Shown here in pieces: positions 1 through 5,419 of a stretch of 7,458 nucleotides of DNA. The DNA is from an uncultured Candidatus Melainabacteria bacterium (GTDB taxonomy: Bacteria; Cyanobacteriota; Vampirovibrionia; Gastranaerophilales; Gastranaerophilaceae), in NCBI GenBank assembly GCA_934675695.1, contig CAKURN010000067.1, positions 1 to 7,458 of the forward strand, read 5' to 3'. Position 1 is the first letter of the stretch. Every line of letters starts with the position of its first letter. Position numbers and translations under genes: made by a program. Under the pieces are notes generated by a model. That model was not told where the DNA came from. It searched no databases and saw only the letters and a list, made by a program, of their open reading frames with translations.

Positions 1-388
1 GTGCAAAAGAACCCATAGACTTTGTTTGTCCTGGGATTTTTGCTAAAAACGGAGTAGGACTAAAAGACAAAGTCGGAAGTTGGCCGGCTCTTGTCATAGT
101 TACATTTTGTTTTGCAAGTTCAATATTTAAAGCTGCAATTTTTATATCGTTGTTTTTTTCTAGTGCCGTTGCAATGTATTTTTCTAAAATCGGGTCGTTT
201 TGCTTCTTCCACCAATCATAATTAATATATTCCAGAATAGTTGCTTGGTTTTCAACTTTTTTGTTTTTGAACAATTTTGATTGTTTTTGAATTGTTTTGT
301 CTTTATTTTCTGTAATTGCAAAAACAGGGGAAATTGCATTTGTAAGTACAAAAGTTGATATTAATGTTGTTGCTAAAAACTTTTTCAT
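1..388 (-). CDS. TolC-like outer membrane efflux protein (outer membrane factor), N-terminal part, cut by window edge
   Basis: Reading leftward from the ATG at 388, the frame stays open for 129 codons to the window edge, so the gene is partial at its 3' end. The product starts with a clear Sec signal peptide (MKKFLATTLISTFVLTNA..., likely cleavage after VFA at residue 24). It continues with features of the outer membrane factor family: a YDWWKKQNDPILEKYIATAL segment near residues 57-76, then a helix with NNDIKIAALNIELAKQN (79-95) and the AGQLPTLSFSP turn (101-111). That is the usual N-terminal layout (W..f.dp.L..li..al..N.d...A, then lP.ls). Such proteins form the trimeric channel that carries substrate from an inner membrane pump through the outer membrane. 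A good ribosome site, GGAGAAG (391-397, minus strand), precedes the start. It is divergent from marR-emrA-emrB, which supports a role as the exit duct of that pump. The symbol is withheld because only the first quarter or so is visible and outer membrane factors have many names. Confidence 0.8.
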   Translation of the reverse strand, partial: MKKFLATTLISTFVLTNAISPVFAITENKDKTIQKQSKLFKNKKVENQATILEYINYDWWKKQNDPILEKYIATALEKNNDIKIAALNIELAKQNVTMTRAGQLPTLSFSPTPFLAKIPGQTKSMGSFA

Positions 389-434
389 TACTTCTCCAAA
401 AAATAATTTTTACTATTGCATTTTTAATAATAAA

Positions 435-482
435 ATGTTAGCATATTAATGTTGCAAATGCAACATGTAATTTATGTAACAT
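435..482. promoter_or_regulatory. Probable MarR operator: 18-bp dyad at 449-466 with flanking half-sites
   Basis: The divergent region between the outer membrane factor gene and the MarR gene contains ATGTTGCA-AA-TGCAACAT at 449-466: two 8-base arms in perfect inverted repeat around AA. Related half-sites flank it: ATGTTA at 435-440 and TAACAT at 477-482, giving an outer, nearly concentric dyad (centres 457.5 and 458.5). MarR dimers bind dyads of about 16-20 bp, commonly in the promoter of their own operon, so this is inferred to be the operator for both directions. Promoter elements are not clear. A weak rightward pair is TTGCAT (416-421) and TAGCAT (439-444) with 17-bp spacing. A weak leftward -10 is TAATAT at 443-448 on the minus strand, which would place the dyad between the leftward -35 and -10. 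Confidence 0.65.
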
Positions 483-500
483 AGTTGAGAATTTTAATAA

Positions 501-977
501 ATGAATAACAATATAGACCAAACACCTACAAAATACGAAGATTCGCTGTTTTATCAGCTTAATTCTAATTCAAGGTACTTCAATTTGCTTTTTGAACAAT
601 TTTTCAAAGAGTTGAATTTGGGAATTAGTGCAACAGAACATCTTGCACTTTCGATTATTTCTGATACAAAAGACTGTTGCCAAAGAGATTTAGCAAGGCT
701 TCTTGTAAAAGATAGAGCAAACACGGGAAAAATTGCAAATGCTTTAGAAAAAAAAGGTTTCATAAATATAAATATATGTGAAAAACATAAACGCCCGGTA
801 AAAATTCTAACCATAACAGAAAAAGGTAAAGAACTCTGCGAAGAAATTATGGAAATTATTTTGCCGACTGTAAACAAGGTTTATGATGAAATCGACAGAG
901 AAACTCTGGAACAAACAAAAGAAACCTTAAAAGAATTTAGAAAAGTAGTTGAAAAAGTTGTAAAAGTAAATATATAG
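501..977 (+). CDS. MarR-family winged helix transcriptional regulator
   Basis: This 158-residue protein has the length and layout of MarR regulators: an N-terminal dimerisation helix (about 14-38), a winged helix-turn-helix (about 41-115) and C-terminal helices (about 117-155) that complete the dimer interface. The recognition region reads QRDLARLLVKDRANTGKIAN (61-80), followed by ALEKKGFI, and the wing ends in LTITEKGKEL (103-112), both family hallmarks. The wing tip (CEKHKRPVK) departs from the usual D-R-R pattern. Such proteins usually repress efflux operons and release DNA when they bind a small lipophilic or phenolic ligand or are oxidised. Cysteines at 59, 60, 93 and 113, two of them adjacent beside the DNA-binding domain, leave room for thiol or metal sensing, but this is inference. 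It is the first gene of the operon, 8 bp ahead of emrA, and sits beside a strong dyad. The ribosome site is weak (GAGA at 487-490). An EmrR/MprA-like role is suggested by context only. Confidence 0.93.
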   Translation: MNNNIDQTPTKYEDSLFYQLNSNSRYFNLLFEQFFKELNLGISATEHLALSIISDTKDCCQRDLARLLVKDRANTGKIANALEKKGFININICEKHKRPVKILTITEKGKELCEEIMEIILPTVNKVYDEIDRETLEQTKETLKEFRKVVEKVVKVNI

Positions 978-985
978 GAGCAAAT

Positions 986-1981
986 ATGTCAGAAGAAAAT
1001 AAAACTAATACCAATAACGAAACAAACGAACACTATAGACCAAAAAAAAGAAAAATATTAGTTCCTTTAGCAATTATTGTGAGCATTTTAGCAGGTGTTT
1101 ATTTCTACCATGAAAGTTTCTTTGAATCTACAGATGATGCTTATGTAGAAGCTGATATTATCCAAGTAACACCAAAAGTCGCAGGTCATATCGTAGAAAG
1201 CTATGTAAAAGACAATATGGAAGTAAAACAAGGCGATTTGGTTGCAAAAATTGATGATGAAGTTTATATAGAAAAATACAACAAAGCAAAAGCAGACTAT
1301 GAAAAAGCAATCCTTAACCAAAAAAATGCAAAAGCTGTATTAAATGCTTCTGATTCTGCAATAAAATTAGCAAAAACAGATTTAGAAAGATATACTGCTT
1401 TATACAAAGATGGTGCTGTTTCAAAACAAACTTTAGATAATGCAAAAACAAAATACGATGAAGCTCTTGCTCGCCAAACTCAAGCAAAAGAAAATATATT
1501 TTCTCAAGGTTCAAACGTTGCAGATGCTGATTTAAAATCATTAGAAGCAACTATGAAACAAGCAAAACTTAATCTTGAATATACTAATGTAATTGCACCA
1601 AATTCAGGCACAATCACAAACCGTAGAATTGAAAAAGGTGCTTATGTTTCAACCGGTGGCCCATTATTTGCAATCGTTCCTGATGAAGTTTGGATAGTTG
1701 CAAACTTTAAAGAAAACCAAGTTGGAAAAATGAAAAAAGGACAACCTGTAACAATCAAAATTGATGCATTTCCAAACAAAAAATTCAAAGGTCATATAGA
1801 TTCTATTCAAAGAGCTTCCGGTGCAAAATCCAGTCTTTTCCCACCGGAAAATGCCGTTGGTTCATTTGTAAAAATCGTACAAAGAATACCTGTAAAAATC
1901 GTTTTCGATGAAAAAATTGACAAAAACGAATACAACGTGGTTTCAGGCATGAGCGTAGTTCCAAAAGTAAAGGTTAAATAA
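986..1981 (+). CDS. emrA: EmrA/HlyD-family periplasmic adaptor (membrane fusion protein) of an efflux pump
   Basis: The 331-residue product has the full EmrA plan. It starts with a short charged cytoplasmic tail and one membrane anchor (about 24-41), followed by the diagnostic STDDAYVEAD (48-57). The first lipoyl half-motif (61-90, VTPKVAGHIV...VKQGDLVAKID) leads into a long alpha-helical hairpin rich in A, K and E (about 91-198). The second lipoyl half-motif follows (VIAPNSGTITNRRIEKGAYV, 202-221), then a beta-barrel domain carrying the EmrA-type segment SLFPPENAVGSFVKIVQRIP (283-302). It should bridge the inner membrane transporter encoded next and the outer membrane channel. Length is normal for the family. 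The start is well supported: GGAG at 977-980 lies 5 bases before the ATG and overlaps the marR stop codon. Only 2 bases separate its stop from the emrB start, so translation is probably coupled. Confidence 0.95.
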   Translation: MSEENKTNTNNETNEHYRPKKRKILVPLAIIVSILAGVYFYHESFFESTDDAYVEADIIQVTPKVAGHIVESYVKDNMEVKQGDLVAKIDDEVYIEKYNKAKADYEKAILNQKNAKAVLNASDSAIKLAKTDLERYTALYKDGAVSKQTLDNAKTKYDEALARQTQAKENIFSQGSNVADADLKSLEATMKQAKLNLEYTNVIAPNSGTITNRRIEKGAYVSTGGPLFAIVPDEVWIVANFKENQVGKMKKGQPVTIKIDAFPNKKFKGHIDSIQRASGAKSSLFPPENAVGSFVKIVQRIPVKIVFDEKIDKNEYNVVSGMSVVPKVKVK

Positions 1982-1983
1982 AA

Positions 1984-3531
1984 ATGGCTGATGAACAAAC
2001 TTGGAGTCCAAAACACAACCCTTGGGTGATTTGTGTTCCTTTGATGGTTGCGGCATTTATGTTTGTATTGGATGAAACAATCGCAAACGTTGCCCTTCCT
2101 TATATGGCAGGAAGTTTCTCTGTATCTAACCAAGAAAGCACTTGGGTTTTAACAAGCTACTTGATTGCTTCAGGGATTATAATTCCTTCTGTTGATTTCT
2201 TTTCAAAACTGATGGGAAGAAAAAACTTCTTGATTTCTGCAATTGGAGTTTTTACTATTGCATCGTTGCTTTGTGGTTTGGCGACGAGTTTGCCTGTTAT
2301 GGTTTTAACCAGAATTTTACAGGGTCTTGGAGGTGGTGCTATTTTACCTTTGGCACAATCTATGATGTTAGAATTGTTTCCTGTTGAAAAAAGAGCACAA
2401 TCTATGGCATTGTTTGGGCTTGTTGTTGTAATTGCACCAATTATCGGCCCTGTTGTAGGGGGTTGGATTACAACAAACTGGTCTTGGCCTTTTATTTATT
2501 TTATAAACGTTCCAATCGGAATTGTTGCTGTAGGATTGGCTAAAAAATACGTTGAAGACCCTCCTTATGCTAGAAAACAACAAAATGTCACAATCGATGG
2601 AGCAGGCTTTTTCACTTTGACTTTGTGGCTTACTTGTATGCAAGTTGTTTTAGATAAAGGAAACGATGCAGACTGGTTTGGTTCAACTTGGGTATGTTGG
2701 TTAACATTTTTTGCTGTAGTTTTTGCAGTTTGGTTTTTCTATATTCAAATGACCAAAAAAGACTCTCTTGTTGATTTAAAAGTTTTTAAAGATGCGAATT
2801 TTTCTTTAGGAACTTTTGTTCAAATTAGGATGCAAGGGGTGTTGTTGTCTTCTATGACTATTCTTCCACAATTTTTGCAAGGGCTTATGGGATATGATGC
2901 GTATCTATCGGGGCTTGCTATGATGCCTAGAGGGATAGGGGCTCTTACAACTGTTATTTTTATTGGTACAATCGGAAGCAAAATCAGCCCGAAGATTTTG
3001 GTTATTATTGGTATGAGTCTTTTGAGTATTTCAGGTTTTATGCTTGGGCAATTAAATCTTGAAATTTCAACAACAAACATCGAAATTCCAAATTTCATTA
3101 TGGGGGTTGGTATGTCTATGAGTATGATTCCGATTATTACTCTATCGACTATGACATTAGCAAATGAACAAATGACAAATGCATCAGGTGTTCAAAATTT
3201 GCTTAAAAATTTGGGTGGTGCAATAGGAACTTCTATTGTAACAACAATAATTTCCAGATATGCTCAAAAACATCAACATTTTCTTGTTGATAATTTGACT
3301 ATGACAAATGACAATTTTATAGCTCGTATGCAAGCTTATGTTGCAAATTTCTTGCCTAATTCTGATGTAATTAATGCAACTAATATGGCAGGTAAAACAT
3401 TATACAATCAAATGCTTCAACAGGCTCATATGGGGGCATATAAAGATGCTTTTGAAATGTGTGCTATTGCGTGTTTGGCATTAATTCCTTTGTTGTTGTT
3501 TTTAAAAGGTATTCCAAAAGAGAAAAATTAA
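1984..3531 (+). CDS. emrB: EmrB/QacA-type MFS multidrug exporter, DHA2 family (14 membrane helices)
   Basis: This 515-residue, very hydrophobic protein has the length and motifs of DHA2 drug:proton antiporters. Motif D1 appears as LDETIANVALP (29-39), followed by STWVLTSYLIASGIIIP in the next helix. A degenerate motif A is SKLMGRK (74-80). Motif B contains Arg110 in LTRILQGLGGGAILPL (108-123). The antiporter motif C is GLVVVIAPIIGPVVGG (145-160), and WSWPFIYFINVPIG (167-180) is also typical of EmrB. The C-terminal SGVQNLLKNLGGAIGTS (401-417) is the usual DHA2 signature before the last periplasmic loop. It likely exports hydrophobic drugs or toxic metabolites in exchange for protons, working with EmrA and a TolC-like channel. 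AAAGG at 1968-1973 is a modest ribosome site; the start lies 2 bp behind emrA. The substrate cannot be read from the sequence. Its stop codon interlocks with that of the convergent pilin gene. Confidence 0.95.
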   Translation: MADEQTWSPKHNPWVICVPLMVAAFMFVLDETIANVALPYMAGSFSVSNQESTWVLTSYLIASGIIIPSVDFFSKLMGRKNFLISAIGVFTIASLLCGLATSLPVMVLTRILQGLGGGAILPLAQSMMLELFPVEKRAQSMALFGLVVVIAPIIGPVVGGWITTNWSWPFIYFINVPIGIVAVGLAKKYVEDPPYARKQQNVTIDGAGFFTLTLWLTCMQVVLDKGNDADWFGSTWVCWLTFFAVVFAVWFFYIQMTKKDSLVDLKVFKDANFSLGTFVQIRMQGVLLSSMTILPQFLQGLMGYDAYLSGLAMMPRGIGALTTVIFIGTIGSKISPKILVIIGMSLLSISGFMLGQLNLEISTTNIEIPNFIMGVGMSMSMIPIITLSTMTLANEQMTNASGVQNLLKNLGGAIGTSIVTTIISRYAQKHQHFLVDNLTMTNDNFIARMQAYVANFLPNSDVINATNMAGKTLYNQMLQQAHMGAYKDAFEMCAIACLALIPLLLFLKGIPKEKN

Positions 3532-4346
3532 CTTTCTCCTTGGATACTTTTTTCAAGCCAAGAATCGGCTCTAGCACCTGTTAAAATCTTTCCATCAGCC
3601 CTAATTCCATAACCGAAAGGGCAGATGTCTTTTATATCGTCACAGTTTTCGCTTCCACCAGACGGAATGCCATCTATATCAATACAGAAGATTTTATATA
3701 CTCTATCAAATGCATAATTAGTATAATCAGTATGCCAAATTTTTTCAGGACTTGAAAATAATCTGCCATTTTCACAAATTTCAAAGTTGTCTTTTTCATT
3801 AGGTGGAATACAAAAATTTAATTTGCTATATTCTAGTGATTTTTTCCAATAAATTCCAAAAGTGTAATTTGGAGCGGTTTGATAAAAAGTAATATTATCT
3901 AGAGCAACGATTTCATTTCCTGCTTGTGTTATTTTTTTGCAACTGTCATCTGCGATTTTCTTGCCTTCTTTCATTCGTGCTGAATCTCCAATAAAAAACA
4001 CATAATCTTCACTAATCTTAGGTAAATCTAAATTTTTATTTGCACAATTTTTTCTTTTTGAACTTAATACATCAGAAAAACTTTCACAAAAGTAAGTGAT
4101 ATCATTTTCATGCGTCATATCAATTTGTTCTCCGTTACTTCTCATTCCTAAATCCCCATTTAGATAATATTTATCAGAATTAACTAATTCTGAAATAACT
4201 TGATAAAGAGTATTATGAGCTTTTTTAAATTTCATTATATTTTCATCAGGTTTAGAATTAATCGCAACAGGGATAATAACTGAAGTGATTATTCCAATTA
4301 CAGTTAATGTAATCATAACTTCTGCAAGAGTGAATGCTTTTTTCAA
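3528..4346 (-). CDS. Type IV pilin-like / type II secretion pseudopilin-like protein, TTG start
   Basis: With the TTG start at 4346 the product has 272 residues and begins (M)KKA-FTLAEVMITLTVIG: a very short basic leader, a prepilin peptidase site (cleavage after Ala4, before Phe) and the hydrophobic N-terminal helix with Glu at mature position 5. An in-frame ATG lies 24 codons upstream (4418), but it would put a charged 28-residue extension before the cleavage site and has no ribosome site. The TTG has AAAGGAG at 4353-4359 with 6-base spacing. Beyond the helix the domain is much larger than a GspH or minor pilin core and has eight cysteines (87, 101, 136, 179, 191, 221, 235, 242), probably disulfide-bonded outside the cytoplasm. 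Near the C-terminus, FCIDIDGIPSGG followed by CPFGYGIRADGKIL recalls the Asp-rich DxNG...F.I..DGkI ending of major pseudopilin-like proteins. No assembly genes are adjacent, so its machine (pilus, secretion or competence) is unknown. Confidence 0.85.
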   Translation of the reverse strand: MKKAFTLAEVMITLTVIGIITSVIIPVAINSKPDENIMKFKKAHNTLYQVISELVNSDKYYLNGDLGMRSNGEQIDMTHENDITYFCESFSDVLSSKRKNCANKNLDLPKISEDYVFFIGDSARMKEGKKIADDSCKKITQAGNEIVALDNITFYQTAPNYTFGIYWKKSLEYSKLNFCIPPNEKDNFEICENGRLFSSPEKIWHTDYTNYAFDRVYKIFCIDIDGIPSGGSENCDDIKDICPFGYGIRADGKILTGARADSWLEKSIQGES

Positions 4347-4352
4347 ATATAA

Positions 4353-4359
4353 CTCCTTT
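4353..4359 (-). promoter_or_regulatory. Strong ribosome binding site that fixes the pilin TTG start
   Basis: The minus strand reads AAAGGAG here, 6 bases before the TTG at 4346. No comparable site precedes the upstream in-frame ATG at 4418. Together with the prepilin leader pattern this decides the start. Confidence 0.8.
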
Positions 4360-4366
4360 AAACTAT

Positions 4367-4382
4367 CACGTTCGTGAACGTG
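4367..4382. promoter_or_regulatory. 16-bp dyad between the pilin and HTH genes, candidate operator or 5' UTR hairpin
   Basis: CACGTTC-GT-GAACGTG is an inverted repeat with 7-base arms. It can also be read as three CACG/CGTG units (CACG-TT-CGTG-AA-CGTG). It lies at the predicted start of the leftward pilin transcript and about 20-35 bases upstream of the predicted -10 of the HTH gene. The divergently encoded XRE protein is the natural candidate ligand, by inference from position. As RNA in the pilin leader it could also form a 6-bp stem with a 4-base loop just ahead of the ribosome site. Confidence 0.5.
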
Positions 4383-4389
4383 CATGAAA

Positions 4390-4418
4390 TATATAGCAGA
4401 TATCATTAAAAAATGCAA
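4390..4418 (-). promoter_or_regulatory. Predicted sigma-70-type promoter of the pilin gene
   Basis: On the minus strand TTGCAT (4413-4418) lies 17 bases before TATATA (4390-4395), which is preceded by TGC (4396-4398) to give an extended -10. Transcription would start near 4383, at the edge of the dyad, leaving a leader of about 37 bases before the TTG. The -35 hexamer is the complement of the first six bases of the divergent HTH gene, so the two transcription units overlap physically. If correct, the ATG at 4418 cannot be the pilin start. Confidence 0.5.
4401..4406 (+). promoter_or_regulatory. Predicted -10 element of the HTH gene, possibly giving a leaderless mRNA
   Basis: TATCAT matches the -10 consensus at five of six positions and ends 6 bases before the ATG at 4413. 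Transcription would therefore begin at or next to the start codon, which fits the absence of a Shine-Dalgarno sequence. No convincing -35 is seen; that region is occupied by the dyad at 4367-4382. Confidence 0.35.
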
Positions 4419-4676
4419 GAAGTAGATGAAAAAAAATTAATCACAAACGCCTGCGGCAAAGTTTTGAAACGATTGAGAAAACAAAAAAGTAACTACCTTT
4501 TGGGTATGGAATATGGGATTTCAACATCTCTTTTGAATTTGATTGAAAGAGGCTTAAAAGACCCTCAATTGACCACAATATTTAAACTCTCCGAAGCCCT
4601 TGGAATAAAACCCAGCCAATTTATAAAAGAAATTGAAAAATGCTTGCCCGAAGGCTTCAGTATGGTTGAACATTAA
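4413..4676 (+). CDS. Small XRE/Cro-CI-type helix-turn-helix DNA-binding protein
   Basis: The 87-residue protein is essentially one helix-turn-helix domain. Residues 16-75 fit the HTH_3 pattern: KVLKRLRKQK as helix 1, a variant helix 2 (SNYLLGMEYGI) in place of the usual S.eeLA..., a recognition helix STSLLNLIERGLKDPQLTT (37-55), and FKLSEALGIKPSQFIKEIE as the last helices. The ERG..(D)P..TT..KL..ALGI run is the most diagnostic part. There is no sensor domain, so it is either a simple DNA-binding regulator or the antidote-like half of a pair, but no toxin-like partner lies beside it. It is divergent from the pilin gene and separated from nusB by 89 bp with its own promoter. No ribosome site is visible before the ATG; the upstream -10 suggests a leaderless message. 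The target is not known; the dyad at 4367-4382 is the best nearby candidate. Confidence 0.8.
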   Translation: MQEVDEKKLITNACGKVLKRLRKQKSNYLLGMEYGISTSLLNLIERGLKDPQLTTIFKLSEALGIKPSQFIKEIEKCLPEGFSMVEH

Positions 4677-4720
4677 AACGACTGTTACAAAAATTTACAG
4701 CTAATTCTTTTTATTTAAAA

Positions 4721-4726
4721 TATAAT
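4721..4726 (+). promoter_or_regulatory. Predicted -10 element of the nusB-ftsY-comEC operon
   Basis: A perfect TATAAT sits 39 bases before the nusB ATG within AAAATATAATATTC. The best upstream -35-like hexamer, TTTACA (4694-4699), has a spacing of 21 bases, too long for a standard promoter, so only the -10 is supported. The 89-bp gap between the HTH gene and nusB otherwise holds only AT-rich sequence and the nusB ribosome site (AAGGA at 4754-4758). Confidence 0.4.
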
Positions 4727-4765
4727 ATTCTAAAAAGACATCTCACAACAAAGAAGGAATTAAAA

Positions 4766-5419
4766 ATGCAAGCTAGACGTGCCAGCAGAGAATTAGCTCT
4801 GATATTATTTTCACAATTGGATAAGAATTTAGAAAAATACCAAAACGAAGATTTCGCAGATATTATTTTAAAATCTGTAAGAACCCTTATTTCATCTTCT
4901 TATGACGAAGTTTCTTTAACAGCTTCTTCACTTAATGAAATGAAAAACCAAATAATCGAATATGAAAACAACCACGAAGACAATCTTTCTAGTCCGATAG
5001 AATCAGACAATATACCTGTTCCTATCGTTATGACTTCTGATTTTGAAGCAAAAATAGACAAACTATTACAAGCTTCTGATAAAGCTCAGTCGGCTCTTGA
5101 AATTGCAGAATTAGCAGCACTTGCAAACAAAGACGAAGTTCGCCAATACATCATTGCAATATGTTCTGAATACAAAGCCCACAAAAACGAAATAGACAAA
5201 ATGATAGGCGAATTTGCTTTTGGTTGGGATTTGGATAGAATATTTAAAATCGATAGAGATATTTTGAGAATTGCAATAGTTGAATTAGCTTTTATAAAAG
5301 ATGCACCTCATAAAGTCGTTATTGATGAAGCTCTTGAGCTTGCAAAAAAATATTCTACAGATGATTCTCCATCTTTTATAAATGGAATTTTAGCTAGAGT
5401 AGTTGAAAAATATGTTTAA
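4766..5419 (+). CDS. nusB: Transcription antitermination factor NusB, long cyanobacterial-type form
   Basis: NusB is an RNA-binding factor that joins NusE (ribosomal protein S10) on boxA RNA to prevent premature termination, chiefly in rRNA operons. The N-terminus MQARRASRELALILFSQLDK is the arginine-rich RNA-binding helix of the family. The C-terminal half is fully typical: WDLDRIFKIDRDILRIAIVEL (154-174), then VVIDEALELAKKYSTDDSPSFINGIL (184-209). The protein has 217 residues, against roughly 140 for most NusB. The extra length lies in the middle (about 40-120), a helical, acidic and serine-rich segment. From memory, cyanobacterial NusB carries a similar extension, so this is likely lineage-specific and not a fusion. 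The start is well supported by AAGGA at 4754-4758, 7 bases before the ATG. It leads the cluster and its 3' end overlaps ftsY by 8 bases. Confidence 0.93.
   Translation: MQARRASRELALILFSQLDKNLEKYQNEDFADIILKSVRTLISSSYDEVSLTASSLNEMKNQIIEYENNHEDNLSSPIESDNIPVPIVMTSDFEAKIDKLLQASDKAQSALEIAELAALANKDEVRQYIIAICSEYKAHKNEIDKMIGEFAFGWDLDRIFKIDRDILRIAIVELAFIKDAPHKVVIDEALELAKKYSTDDSPSFINGILARVVEKYV

Noticed and set aside
554..877. Minus-strand open frame opposite the marR gene, and similar ones opposite emrA, emrB and ftsY
   Set aside because: They are antisense shadows of well-recognised genes, with no ribosome sites or recognisable domains.
4347..4418. In-frame upstream extension of the pilin gene to an ATG at 4418
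   Set aside because: It would add 24 residues before the prepilin leader, has no ribosome site, and starts upstream of the predicted transcription start; the TTG at 4346 has AAAGGAG at ideal spacing.
4413..4676. The small HTH gene as the antitoxin of a toxin-antitoxin pair
   Set aside because: No small toxin-like gene lies on either side; its neighbours are a pilin and nusB.
4683..4716. Possible intrinsic terminator after the HTH gene (CTGT...ACAG followed by a T-rich run)
   Set aside because: The arms pair over only four bases with an AT-only interior and no GC-rich stem; too weak to call.
5403..5411. TTG start for ftsY three codons upstream of the ATG
   Set aside because: The ATG at 5412 gives the typical MFNFFKKK start; neither has a strong ribosome site, so the TTG is possible but less likely.
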